A stretch of DNA of 29,547 nt, from positions 1-29,547 of the forward strand of contig CAJPQT010000025.1 of the NCBI GenBank assembly GCA_905372865.1, written 5' to 3'. The first letter of the stretch is position 1. The number at the start of each line of letters is the position of its first letter. Of this stretch, positions 1 to 7,767 are shown one piece after another. The position numbers were made by a program, and so were the translations under genes. The notes under the pieces were generated by a model, which had not been told where the DNA came from, did not search any database, and saw nothing but the letters and a program-made list of their open reading frames with translations. The DNA comes from an uncultured Centipeda sp. GTDB lineage: Bacteria > Bacillota > Negativicutes > Selenomonadales > Selenomonadaceae.

Positions 1-1115
1 TTGGCGTTTCGAAGGAAATCAAGAACAATGAGTTCCGCGTCGGTATGACCCCTGCAGGTGTCGAGGCGATGCGCCGTGCCGGTCACACGGTCCTGATCGA
101 GGAAGGCGCCGGCGTCGGCAGCGGCTTCACGGATGCCGATTACAAGGCTGTCGGCGCTGAGATCATCTCGGACAAGAAAGCTCTGTTTGATCGCTCTGAA
201 ATGATTGTTAAGGTAAAGGAGCCGCTTGAATCCGAGTATGACCTCTTCCATGAGGGACAGATTCTCTTCACCTACCTCCATCTCGCAGCTGAGCCCCATC
301 TCACCCAGGCTCTCCTCAAGAAGAAGGTTGTCGGCATTGCCTACGAGACGGTTCTCGGCAAGAATGGCCGCGGACTCCCCCTGCTTGCTCCGATGAGTGA
401 AATCGCAGGCCGTATGTCCGTTCAGATCGGTGCACAGTTCCTTGAGAGCCGTTACGGCGGCAGCGGCGTTCTGCTCGGCGGTATTGCAGGCGTCTCCGCC
501 GGTCAGGTCGTCATCATCGGCGGCGGCAACGTCGGTACGAATGCTGCTAAGATCGCTGTCGGTCTCGGCGCACGCGTCACCGTCATTGATCTCTCGATCG
601 AGCGTCTGCGTGAACTCGATGACATCTTCGGCGGACGCATCGTCACCGAGTACTCCTCGAGCTACAACATCGCGAAGTGGGTCAAGGAGGCAGACCTCCT
701 CGTCGGCTCCGTTCTCATCCCGGGCGCTCGCACCCCGATCCTCGTCACCGAAGAGATGATTAAGACGATGAAGAAGGGCTCCGTTGTCGTCGACGTTGCA
801 ATCGACCAGGGCGGCTCTATCGAGACCTGCGATCATTGCACGACGCATGAGAACCCGACGTTCGAAAAGCACGGCGTTGTTCACTACTCCGTTGCCAACA
901 TCCCAGGTGCCGTTTCCCGTACGTCCACGCTCGGCATCACGAACGCGACGATCTCCTACGCGGTTGACATTGCAACGAAGGGCTACAAGGCTGCGCTCCA
1001 GCAGGTGCCCGGCCTCAAGTATGGTCTCAACACGATCGACGGCCACCTCACCAACGAGGCGGTTGCAAAGGCTCTGAACCTCCCGTTCAAGTCGATCGAC
1101 GAGTTCCTTAAGTAA
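1..1115 (+). CDS. ald: Alanine dehydrogenase, 5' end cut by window
   Basis: Catalyses the reversible NAD-dependent oxidative deamination of L-alanine to pyruvate and ammonia in the cytoplasm. The reading frame is open from base 3 and starts with GVSKEIKNNEFRVGMTPAG, the usual N-terminus of the family, so only about three codons lie outside the window. The ATG at 45 is internal, not the start. About 370 of roughly 373 residues are present. Visible signatures are the pyruvate-site lysine in VKVKEP (visible residue 72, about 75 in the full protein), the conserved histidine in TYLHLAAEP, the Rossmann loop IGGGNVGTNAA and the later VDVAIDQGG segment. A strong terminator follows the stop codon, and an amino-acid permease comes next. 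With alr 1.7 kb downstream, the gene sits in an alanine-metabolism neighbourhood. Function is very secure; the preferred direction of the reaction in this organism cannot be read from sequence. Confidence 0.97.
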   Translation, partial: GVSKEIKNNEFRVGMTPAGVEAMRRAGHTVLIEEGAGVGSGFTDADYKAVGAEIISDKKALFDRSEMIVKVKEPLESEYDLFHEGQILFTYLHLAAEPHLTQALLKKKVVGIAYETVLGKNGRGLPLLAPMSEIAGRMSVQIGAQFLESRYGGSGVLLGGIAGVSAGQVVIIGGGNVGTNAAKIAVGLGARVTVIDLSIERLRELDDIFGGRIVTEYSSSYNIAKWVKEADLLVGSVLIPGARTPILVTEEMIKTMKKGSVVVDVAIDQGGSIETCDHCTTHENPTFEKHGVVHYSVANIPGAVSRTSTLGITNATISYAVDIATKGYKAALQQVPGLKYGLNTIDGHLTNEAVAKALNLPFKSIDEFLK

Positions 1116-1135
1116 TTCTTTTCTCTGACTGCTGA

Positions 1136-1190
1136 GGGGCTGTTTCACTCCCATATGCTTCCATATGCGCTGTGAAACAGCCCCTTTTCT
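1136..1190 (+). terminator. Rho-independent terminator after ald
   Basis: A perfect 13-bp stem (GGGGCTGTTTCAC at 1136-1148 with its complement at 1172-1184) is followed by TTTTCTT. The 23-nt loop contains CATATG twice. The T tract ends only about 23 nt before the ribosome binding site of the next gene, so that gene must rely on read-through or on a promoter inside the hairpin region. Confidence 0.85.
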
Positions 1191-1225
1191 TAAAAATTCG
1201 AAAAGAAAGGCTTGGAGGTCTTTGT

Positions 1226-2605
1226 ATGTTTTTTGCGAAGAAAACACTGGAGGACTTCAGTGCGCAGCGCGAAGGCAGCGGAATGAAACGCACGCTGAGC
1301 ACCGTTGACCTTACCTTCCTTGGAATCGGCGGCATCATCGGTTCGGGCGTTTTCGTCCTAACCGGTATCGGCGCCGCTCGCTACGCAGGTCCCGGTATTG
1401 TATTATCTTTCGTTGCCGCAGGTCTCCTCTGTATGCTCGTGGGACTTGCCTACGCCGAACTTGCATCGCTGATCCCTGCTGCGGGCAGCGCGTACGCCTA
1501 TACGTTTGCCTCCCTCGGTGAGGGCATGGCGTTCCTGTGCGGATGGTCGCTGATCATCGGCTACATCGTTACCGCGAGTGCGGTCGCCGTCGGTTTCTCC
1601 GCGTACTTCTCAGGGATGATGGCGTCCCTCGGGATGGAGATACCAAAGGCACTGCTCACAACGGCGCCGGAGGGTGGCATCATCAACCTCCCCGCTGTCG
1701 TCATCACTCTCCTCATCGGCGGCATTCTTGCACACGGTACAAAGGAGAGCTCGCGTCTCAACACAATCCTCATCTCGCTCACGCTGTGCGCGATTGTCGC
1801 ATTCGTCGTTGTCACCTCCCCGCATATGGATCTCACGAAGAACATGGAGCCGTTCCTGCCCTTCGGCGCTGCCGGCATCATGACCGGCGCAGCGGTCGTG
1901 TTCTTCTCCTTCATGGGCTTCGATACGGTCGCAACCTCCGCCGAGGAGTGCAAGACACCGGAGAAGAGTCTCCCGATCGGCATTATCGCATCGGTCTTTG
2001 TCTGCCTCTGCATTTACTCCGTCGTGGCATTCGTCCTCACGGGCACGATCAACTACACGGATCTCGACCGTGCAGACCCGGTGGCGTACTGCCTCCGCAC
2101 GATCGGCTACACGAGCCTCGCGAACCTCGTCACCGTTGGTATCCTCTTCGGTATGATCACGACGCTGATCGTCTACATCTTCGGTCAGGCGCGTGTCTTC
2201 TACGCAATGTCGCGTGACGGCTTCCTCCCGAAGGCAATGGCGAATATCCATCCGAAATACGGCACGCCGTACTTCATCACTCTCGTGGGTTCTCTGATCA
2301 TCGCCTTCATTGCAGGCTGTGTCCCAATGATGTACATCGTTGAGCTTGCAAACACCGGTGTTCTCGCGGCGTTCTTCATCGTCTTTGTCGGTCTGATTGC
2401 GCTCCGCCGCAACTCGCCCGAGCTGCCGCGCACGTTCAACTTCCCGTTGCTCTACGTGCTTGCTCCGATCGGTATGGCAGTCTGCCTCTACCTGATCTGG
2501 GCACTCTCGCTCGTGACGAACATCACGTTCATCGTCCTAATGGTTCTCGGGTATTTCTTCTACAACAGCTATGCACCTTCACATCGCTGCTGGCAAAGAA
2601 AATAA
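1226..2605 (+). CDS. APC-superfamily amino-acid permease (CAT/YfnA-like)
   Basis: A 459-residue integral membrane transporter of the amino acid-polyamine-cation superfamily, closest in look to the cationic amino acid transporter (CAT) branch that includes YfnA and the bacterial GkApcT proteins. The first membrane helix carries the family hallmark GIGGIIGSGVFVLTG, whose unwound glycine-rich stretch binds the substrate amino group. Further segments such as AYAELASLIPAAGSAYAY and FFSFMGFDTVATSAEE are typical of the family, and about twelve hydrophobic segments follow. I chose the ATG at 1226 because GGAGGT lies 6 nt upstream; the frame is open further upstream but runs back into the terminator stem. 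It lies directly after ald, so alanine or a related small amino acid is a reasonable substrate guess, but that is inference only. A terminator follows the gene. Confidence 0.9.
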   Translation: MFFAKKTLEDFSAQREGSGMKRTLSTVDLTFLGIGGIIGSGVFVLTGIGAARYAGPGIVLSFVAAGLLCMLVGLAYAELASLIPAAGSAYAYTFASLGEGMAFLCGWSLIIGYIVTASAVAVGFSAYFSGMMASLGMEIPKALLTTAPEGGIINLPAVVITLLIGGILAHGTKESSRLNTILISLTLCAIVAFVVVTSPHMDLTKNMEPFLPFGAAGIMTGAAVVFFSFMGFDTVATSAEECKTPEKSLPIGIIASVFVCLCIYSVVAFVLTGTINYTDLDRADPVAYCLRTIGYTSLANLVTVGILFGMITTLIVYIFGQARVFYAMSRDGFLPKAMANIHPKYGTPYFITLVGSLIIAFIAGCVPMMYIVELANTGVLAAFFIVFVGLIALRRNSPELPRTFNFPLLYVLAPIGMAVCLYLIWALSLVTNITFIVLMVLGYFFYNSYAPSHRCWQRK

Positions 2606-2630
2606 CTCGCTTGCACAACCATTGCTTTGC

Positions 2631-2658
2631 AGCCCGTTCTTAAGGACGGGCTGTTTTC
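2631..2658 (+). terminator. Rho-independent terminator after the permease
   Basis: The stem AGCCCGTTCTT / AAGGACGGGCT (2631-2652, one G-T wobble, almost no loop) is followed by GTTTTCT. It ends the permease transcript and leaves alr with its own promoter. Confidence 0.75.
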
Positions 2659-2698
2659 TATTGGGGATTATATACTCGCCTATGCCGAAGAAAGACGG

Positions 2699-2727
2699 TT
2701 GCATAAATGTACTGCATACGCTAAAAT
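2699..2727 (+). promoter_or_regulatory. Likely sigma-70 promoter of alr
   Basis: TTGCAT (2699-2704), a 17-bp spacer and TAAAAT (2722-2727) fit a housekeeping promoter. It lies between the preceding terminator and the alr start, giving a leader of about 45 nt. Its presence is inferred from sequence match and position only. Confidence 0.6.
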
Positions 2728-2777
2728 GGGAACGCTAAATAAATTAGGATGTAGAATGATTCGAAAGGAAGTGCCCG

Positions 2778-3884
2778 ATGCCCAGTCGTGCGGCGTGGGT
2801 CGAGATTGACCTTGGGGCGATTGCCCACAACTATAGAGAAATTCGCAGACGTACGCGCCCCGATGCAAAGCTCTGCGCCGTGGTCAAGGCAGATGCCTAC
2901 GGACACGGCGCAATTGCCGTTGCGCGCAAGGCGATCGCGGCGGGTGCGGAGTATCTCGCGGTCGCGACGATCTCCGAGGCGATGAAGCTGCGTGAGGCAG
3001 GCTTTACAACGCCGCTGCTCATCCTCGGTCTCACGAAGCCGGACAGCTCCTTCGACATCGTAGATGCAGACCTCACACAGACAGTCTGCCGTCTCGATCT
3101 CGTGCAGGCACTCTCAGCGGAGGCGGTCGCACAGGGCAAGCGGGTCAAGGTACATCTCGCCGTCGACACGGGGCTCGGGCGCATCGGCGTCCACCCTGCA
3201 GAAGCCGCTGCCTTTGCGCGTGCCGTCACGGCACTGCCGGGGATTGAACTCGAGGGGATTTTCTCCCACTTTGCGCTCGCGGATATCACGGACAAAACCT
3301 TTACGATGGAACAGATCCACCGTTTTCAGGAGGCATGCGATGCGATCGCGGCGGCAGGGATTGCGATTCCGATGCGCCACATTGCGGAGTCCGCAGCGAT
3401 TCTCGATCTGCCGGACGTGCACTTTGACATGGTGCGTGCGGGCATCCTGCAGTATGGGCTCTGGCCGTCAGACGAGGTAACGCACTCACTGCATCTGCGT
3501 CCCGCGATGAAGTTCTGCGCACGCATTGTCTACATCAAGACGATTCCGCCCGGCACGTCCATCGGATACGGACGGCATTTTATCGCACAGCGCGAGAGCC
3601 GGATCGCGACGATCTCAGTCGGCTACGCAGACGGCTATCTGCGCGCATATGCGGGCGGCTGTGTGGAGGTGTGCGGCAAACGTGCGCCGATCGCGGGACG
3701 CATCTGCATGGATCAGTGCATGATTGACATCACGGATATCCCCGAGGCGAAGCTTGGCGACCGCGTAACACTCTTCGGCTCGGAGACGCTGACGGCGGAC
3801 GATCTTGCACGTCTGGCGAATACGATCAGCTACGAGGTGCTCTGCCTCGTCTCCAAGCATGTCACACGCATCTATGTGGAGTAA
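2778..3884 (+). CDS. alr: Alanine racemase
   Basis: Interconverts L- and D-alanine using pyridoxal phosphate, supplying D-alanine for the peptidoglycan stem peptide. The protein has 368 residues, normal for the family. The PLP-binding lysine is K37 in VVKADAYGHGA. The second catalytic base is the tyrosine of VGYADGY (Y283, the equivalent of Tyr265 in the Geobacillus enzyme), and the substrate-gate region GRICMDQCMID (307-317) is intact. The start is supported by AAAGGA about 8 nt upstream of the ATG. The gene has its own promoter and a strong terminator, so it looks monocistronic. It sits between the alanine dehydrogenase/permease pair and the larger operon that follows. Its product feeds the D-Ala-D-Ala ligase domain encoded in the murC-ddl fusion on the other strand. 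Confidence 0.97.
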   Translation: MPSRAAWVEIDLGAIAHNYREIRRRTRPDAKLCAVVKADAYGHGAIAVARKAIAAGAEYLAVATISEAMKLREAGFTTPLLILGLTKPDSSFDIVDADLTQTVCRLDLVQALSAEAVAQGKRVKVHLAVDTGLGRIGVHPAEAAAFARAVTALPGIELEGIFSHFALADITDKTFTMEQIHRFQEACDAIAAAGIAIPMRHIAESAAILDLPDVHFDMVRAGILQYGLWPSDEVTHSLHLRPAMKFCARIVYIKTIPPGTSIGYGRHFIAQRESRIATISVGYADGYLRAYAGGCVEVCGKRAPIAGRICMDQCMIDITDIPEAKLGDRVTLFGSETLTADDLARLANTISYEVLCLVSKHVTRIYVE

Positions 3885-3896
3885 CGCACAGCATTT

Positions 3897-3923
3897 ATCC
3901 CCGCGATTCCGCGGGGATTTTTC
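3897..3923 (+). terminator. Rho-independent terminator after alr
   Basis: A perfect 9-bp stem ATCCCCGCG / CGCGGGGAT (3897-3905 and 3910-3918) with a 4-nt loop runs into a T tract ending at 3922. It separates alr from the following operon. Confidence 0.85.
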
Positions 3924-3944
3924 TATGGATGCAATCATTCTTAT

Positions 3945-3973
3945 TTGTGAAATCCGTCTCTTTGTGATAAAAT
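3945..3973 (+). promoter_or_regulatory. Likely promoter of the five-gene plus-strand operon
   Basis: TTGTGA (3945-3950), a 17-bp spacer and TAAAAT (3968-3973) match the sigma-70 consensus well. It lies after the alr terminator and 33 nt before the next start codon. No convincing terminator appears until 9736, so it probably drives all five genes up to aroH. Confidence 0.65.
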
Positions 3974-4005
3974 AAAAATGTTTTGGGATGCTGCAGGAGG
4001 AAACT

Positions 4006-5265
4006 ATGTACGGCAAAGAGGAGGGGCTGCGCACGGCTCTCGGCACAGCGTTCGTACTCGTCTCTGTTGCGGCGGCGATGCTCATTTTGACGGCATCGCT
4101 GCTCACACGTGCCGGAATTCCGTTTGCGGCCGCATATACCGTCAGCATCATCGCAGCAATGATGGGGACGCTGGCCGTCTCGTACGGCGGGCGGACGCTC
4201 ATTGCACTCCCCTCGCCGGCCATCACAGCATGGCTCGTCTACGAGGAGATCATCGCACACGGTCTCGCGTGGCAGGAAATGCTCGGCATCGCGGCGATTT
4301 CATCCTGCGTCGGGGCGGTACTCATGCGTACCAAATATGCCGAAACACTGTCGCATGCACTGCCCCCGATCATCCGCACAGGGCTTGTTCTGGGGCTGGG
4401 GATGGGTATGCTGATGACAGCTGCACTCTACGCACGCATCCTGCTGCCGTCACCGTGGGCACTGACGATGGGCGGCACGCTCAGCGATCCCCTCACCTAC
4501 TTTACCCTCATGGGCATTCTGCTGGTCCTTTTGCTCTGCGCACGAGATGTGCGCGCAGCACTTCCGCTCGGTATGAGCGTGGTCGGGCTGCTCACGTGGG
4601 CAGAGGGCTTTTGGGAGATCCCTGCCGCACCATTCCTCGCGCCGGATCTCATTTCTCTTCCGCTTGTCCTGACGCTCCCGCAGACAGATCTGTTTTCGGC
4701 GGCAGCAGTCGGGCTGACACTTCTTCTGGCTCTCGTGGTCGAGAGTACGGCAGTGCTTGCTGTGCAGCCGGAGGCGATGACACGGCAGCCACTCGCTCGG
4801 CTCTTCGCAGTCGGCGGCGGCGCAGCCCTCATGGGAGCATTTCCGCTTACGATTGCACCCATCTCTGCTGCACTTCCGCCGGGGGAAACGGAACGCCGCA
4901 TTGCGGGCATCCCCCGGACCGCAGTGTTCTCGGCGCTTCTTCTCGGTTTTCTCCTTCCCTGCGCACCGCTGATGCAGGTACTCACAGAGTTTCCCGCTGT
5001 GCCGGCAATTGCACTCGCCGTCATGGGGCTGTTCCTTATCGCACAGACGCTGCCGATCTTGAAAGGCGTTCCGAATTTCACGCTGCGCGAGGGCGCAGTG
5101 ATCGCTGTCTTTCTGCTTTCATCGTATGATATAAAAACGGGGCTGACGGCAGCGCTCTTCACATGGACACTGTTGACGACCGCAAGCGGGGAGCAGACTG
5201 CACACAGGCCCTTGAAGCTGACGGCGGTCGTTGTCCTGTTTTTCCTGCTGAAATGGATGATATAG
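4006..5265 (+). CDS. Divergent NCS2/AzgA-like membrane permease
   Basis: A 419-residue, highly hydrophobic protein with about twelve to fourteen membrane segments. The order and spacing of segments resemble the AzgA branch of the NCS2 nucleobase permeases: an early LTRAGIPFAAAYTVSIIAAM block, then WQEMLGIAAISSCVGAVL, IRTGLVLGLGMGML, a central TDLFSAAAVGLTLLLALVVE and a final IKTGLTAALFTW. The residues that usually define AzgA substrate binding look changed: the first half has LPSPAIT where APAMGLN is usual, ESTAVLA stands near the DSSGT position, and no SSVTAYIES-type motif is seen. Homology is therefore a moderate-confidence call from memory of the family, and a purine substrate should not be assumed. 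The ATG at 4006 is preferred because AGGAGG ends 5 nt upstream; an ATG six codons earlier has no ribosome binding site. The glucosaminidase gene begins 40 nt downstream. Confidence 0.6.
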   Translation: MYGKEEGLRTALGTAFVLVSVAAAMLILTASLLTRAGIPFAAAYTVSIIAAMMGTLAVSYGGRTLIALPSPAITAWLVYEEIIAHGLAWQEMLGIAAISSCVGAVLMRTKYAETLSHALPPIIRTGLVLGLGMGMLMTAALYARILLPSPWALTMGGTLSDPLTYFTLMGILLVLLLCARDVRAALPLGMSVVGLLTWAEGFWEIPAAPFLAPDLISLPLVLTLPQTDLFSAAAVGLTLLLALVVESTAVLAVQPEAMTRQPLARLFAVGGGAALMGAFPLTIAPISAALPPGETERRIAGIPRTAVFSALLLGFLLPCAPLMQVLTEFPAVPAIALAVMGLFLIAQTLPILKGVPNFTLREGAVIAVFLLSSYDIKTGLTAALFTWTLLTTASGEQTAHRPLKLTAVVVLFFLLKWMI

Positions 5266-5305
5266 GAGCTTTGCTCCGCAAAATATACATTGGGAGGTTC
5301 ATCTC

Positions 5306-6070
5306 TTGCGAAAGGCTATTCTTCTGCGCGGCTCGATTGCCGCAGCTCTCACGGGATTTTTCATGCTGACATTGACTGCCGGCGAGGCACGCCGTGTTCA
5401 CGATCCGGATACGACGACAAAAGTCCGTACGGAACGCGGCTCAGAGGTCGAGGAAAAGCCCGACTTCCGCACGCGTATCGATGCACTCATCAAGGAAGCA
5501 GAGAAGGCAAATGCGGTTGCTGCGGAAAAGCCGCTCTTCAGCGTCCCACAGACGCTCTCGGAGTACGACACCGCCATCATCGGCACGCCGCTTGCAAGTC
5601 AGGAGCAATGTGTAAACTATCTCCTCAGTGTGAATCCATATCCCGCGATCTCGGTTACGCCGCGCGAACTGGTCGCCTACTACTACGAGGAGGGCGCACG
5701 CGAGGGCATTCGCCCCGATGTTGCTTTTGCACAGGCGCTCAAGGAGACCGGATTCTTCCGTTACGGCGGCACGGTGACACCGGATCAGAACAACTACTGC
5801 GGGCTCGGCACGACGAGCACGACGGTCAAGGGGGCCTACTTTGCAACCTCACAGATCGGTGTGCGTGCGCATATCCAGCACCTGCTTGCATACGCGTCGA
5901 CGCGTGAGCCCGTGAGCCCCGTCGTCGACCCCAGATACACGCTCGTGCGCAACGTCTATGGCACAAACACACTCGGAAATTGGCAGGATCTCAATGGCCG
6001 CTGGGCAGTTCCCGGCGACTCGTACGGACAGAGCATCCTGTCGATGTTCCGCGCAATCCTGCGTAAATAG
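5306..6070 (+). CDS. Secreted glucosaminidase-family (GH73-like) peptidoglycan hydrolase
   Basis: A 254-residue exported protein. The N-terminus has two basic residues and a hydrophobic stretch to about residue 25, with a plausible cleavage site near GEA-RR, so it is probably a cleaved signal peptide; there is no lipobox cysteine. A charged linker (about 30-75) precedes a C-terminal domain containing AFAQALKETGFFRYGG and DQNNYCGLG, the core of the glucosaminidase family. The likely acid residue is E147. Such enzymes cleave N-acetylglucosaminyl bonds in peptidoglycan, here presumably in the periplasm. The start is a TTG at 5306 with GGGAGG nine nt upstream; no ATG gives a signal peptide. It is 40 nt after the permease and 17 nt before the ABC-F gene, so it is within one operon. 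Exact bond specificity is not visible from sequence. Confidence 0.85.
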   Translation: MRKAILLRGSIAAALTGFFMLTLTAGEARRVHDPDTTTKVRTERGSEVEEKPDFRTRIDALIKEAEKANAVAAEKPLFSVPQTLSEYDTAIIGTPLASQEQCVNYLLSVNPYPAISVTPRELVAYYYEEGAREGIRPDVAFAQALKETGFFRYGGTVTPDQNNYCGLGTTSTTVKGAYFATSQIGVRAHIQHLLAYASTREPVSPVVDPRYTLVRNVYGTNTLGNWQDLNGRWAVPGDSYGQSILSMFRAILRK

Positions 6071-6087
6071 AGAAGGAGAACGGAAAG

Positions 6088-7713
6088 ATGATCACCGTCA
6101 ACAATCTGAGTCTGCAGTTCGGCAAGCGCGTCCTCTATAAGGATGTCAATCTGAAATTCACCCCCGGCAACTGCTACGGCATCATCGGCGCAAACGGCGC
6201 AGGCAAGTCCACCTTCCTCAAACTGCTCGCGGGCGAGATTGAGCCGACGGGCGGCATTGTGGATATCACGCCGGGCGAGCGCCTTGCCGTTCTGCAGCAG
6301 GATCACTATGCCTACGACGAGGTCGAGGTGCTGCGCACGGTCATCATGGGACATCCGCGCCTCGTGGAGATCATGGACGAGAAGGACGCACTCTATGAGA
6401 AGCCCGACTTCTCCGACGAGGACGGCATGCGTGCCTCGGAGCTTGAGGCGGAGTTCGCCGAGCTTGACGGCTGGAACGCGGAGACCGAGGCGGCACAGCT
6501 GCTCAACGGGCTCGGCGTTCCCGATGCAAAGCACAGTCTCAAGATGAACGAGCTATCCCCTGCGGAAAAGGTGCGCGTTCTGCTCGCACAGGCACTCTTC
6601 GGCTCGCCCGACATCCTGCTTCTCGACGAGCCGACGAACCATCTCGATGTCGCCTCGATCAACTGGCTTGAAAACTTCCTCGCGGACTTCCCGAACACGG
6701 TCATCGTCGTCTCGCATGACCGCCACTTCCTCAATCAGGTCTGCACCTATATCTGCGACGTGGACTTCGGCAAGATCTCCCTCTTCGCCGGCAACTACGA
6801 CTTCTGGTACCAGTCCAGTCAGCTGGCCCTGCAGATGGCAAAGGATGCAAACAAGAAGAAAGAGGAGAAAATCAAGGAGCTCCAGACCTTCATCCAACGC
6901 TTCTCGGCGAACGCATCGAAGTCCCGTCAGGCGACCTCGCGCAAGAAGCTGCTCGACCGCATCACACTCGACGATATCAAGCCGTCCACGCGCCGCTATC
7001 CGTACATCGCCTTTACCCCCGACCGTGAGGCGGGCGACCAGCTGCTGACCGTCGAAGGACTCTCGAAAGAAGTTGACGGCCGTCAGCTCTTCAAGAACGT
7101 CAGCTTTACCCTCAAGAAGGGCGACAAGGTCGCCTTCGTCGGCCCAAACGGCGCAGCAAAGACCATGCTGTTCAAGATCCTCATGGGTGAAGAGGAGGCG
7201 GATGAAGGTACGTTCAAGTGGGGCGTGACGACAACGCAGACCTATCTTCCTGCCGACAACAGTTCGTACTTCGACGGTGTTGAACTGAATCTCGTCGACT
7301 GGCTGCGCCAGTACTCGAAGGATCCGGACGAGACGTTTGTGCGCGGCTTCCTCGGACGTATGCTCTTTTCGGGCGAGGAGAGCCAGAAGCGCGCTGAGGT
7401 CCTCTCGGGCGGTGAGCGCGTGCGCTGTATGCTCTCGCGCATGATGCTCTCGGGTGCGAACGTGCTCATCTTCGACGAGCCGACCGACCATCTGGATCTT
7501 GAATCCATCACCGCACTCAACAATGGGCTCATGTCGTTCAGCGGCACGATCCTCTTTGCCTCGCGCGATCATGAGTTCACACAGACCGTCGCGAACCGCA
7601 TCATCGAGATTACCCCCGTCGGTGTCATCGACCGCATCTCGACCTACGACGAATTCCTCAGCAACGAGACCGTGAAACAGCAGCTTGCAGAGAAGTATAA
7701 GGCGGCGGAGTAA
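6088..7713 (+). CDS. ABC-F family ATPase (YbiT/YkpA-like)
   Basis: A soluble protein of 541 residues with two ABC nucleotide-binding domains and no membrane segments. ABC-F proteins act on the ribosome as translation factors or protection factors. Domain 1 has Walker A GANGAGKST (34-42), a degenerate signature LSPAE (156-160) and DEPTNHLD (180-187). The linker holds the basic helix SANASKSRQATSRKK seen in the YbiT group. Domain 2 has GPNGAAKT (352-359), an intact LSGGER (439-444), DEPTDHLD (463-470) and SRD (492-494) where SHD is usual. The weak first signature is a YbiT-group trait; the arginine in the second switch is less usual and may weaken hydrolysis there. AAGGAG precedes the ATG. No antibiotic-resistance role is implied: the interdomain linker looks short and of the housekeeping kind. 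Subgroup assignment is from remembered sequence patterns. Confidence 0.93.
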   Translation: MITVNNLSLQFGKRVLYKDVNLKFTPGNCYGIIGANGAGKSTFLKLLAGEIEPTGGIVDITPGERLAVLQQDHYAYDEVEVLRTVIMGHPRLVEIMDEKDALYEKPDFSDEDGMRASELEAEFAELDGWNAETEAAQLLNGLGVPDAKHSLKMNELSPAEKVRVLLAQALFGSPDILLLDEPTNHLDVASINWLENFLADFPNTVIVVSHDRHFLNQVCTYICDVDFGKISLFAGNYDFWYQSSQLALQMAKDANKKKEEKIKELQTFIQRFSANASKSRQATSRKKLLDRITLDDIKPSTRRYPYIAFTPDREAGDQLLTVEGLSKEVDGRQLFKNVSFTLKKGDKVAFVGPNGAAKTMLFKILMGEEEADEGTFKWGVTTTQTYLPADNSSYFDGVELNLVDWLRQYSKDPDETFVRGFLGRMLFSGEESQKRAEVLSGGERVRCMLSRMMLSGANVLIFDEPTDHLDLESITALNNGLMSFSGTILFASRDHEFTQTVANRIIEITPVGVIDRISTYDEFLSNETVKQQLAEKYKAAE

Positions 7714-7767
7714 TTTTTCAAAAAAGGGAATATCGAATGCTCCGCGACACCTACGGGAGGTGAGATC

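Noticed and set aside
5265..5277. Small hairpin GGAGC-TTT-GCTCC after the permease gene, as a possible terminator
   Set aside because: The stem is only 5 bp and no T tract follows; the next gene starts 40 nt after the permease stop and is better read as co-transcribed.
6553..6567. Degenerate first ABC signature (LSPAE) in the ABC-F protein as evidence of inactivation
   Set aside because: YbiT-group proteins commonly have a degenerate first signature, so this alone is a family trait.
7141..7164. GPNGAAKT in place of GPNGAGKT in the second Walker A of the ABC-F protein
   Set aside because: As far as I recall, Firmicutes YkpA-like proteins often have Ala before the Lys here, so I do not count it as a defect.
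6553..7572. 339-codon minus-strand open frame opposite the ABC-F gene
   Set aside because: Same pattern: antisense to a motif-complete gene, low-complexity charged product, no promoter or ribosome binding site.
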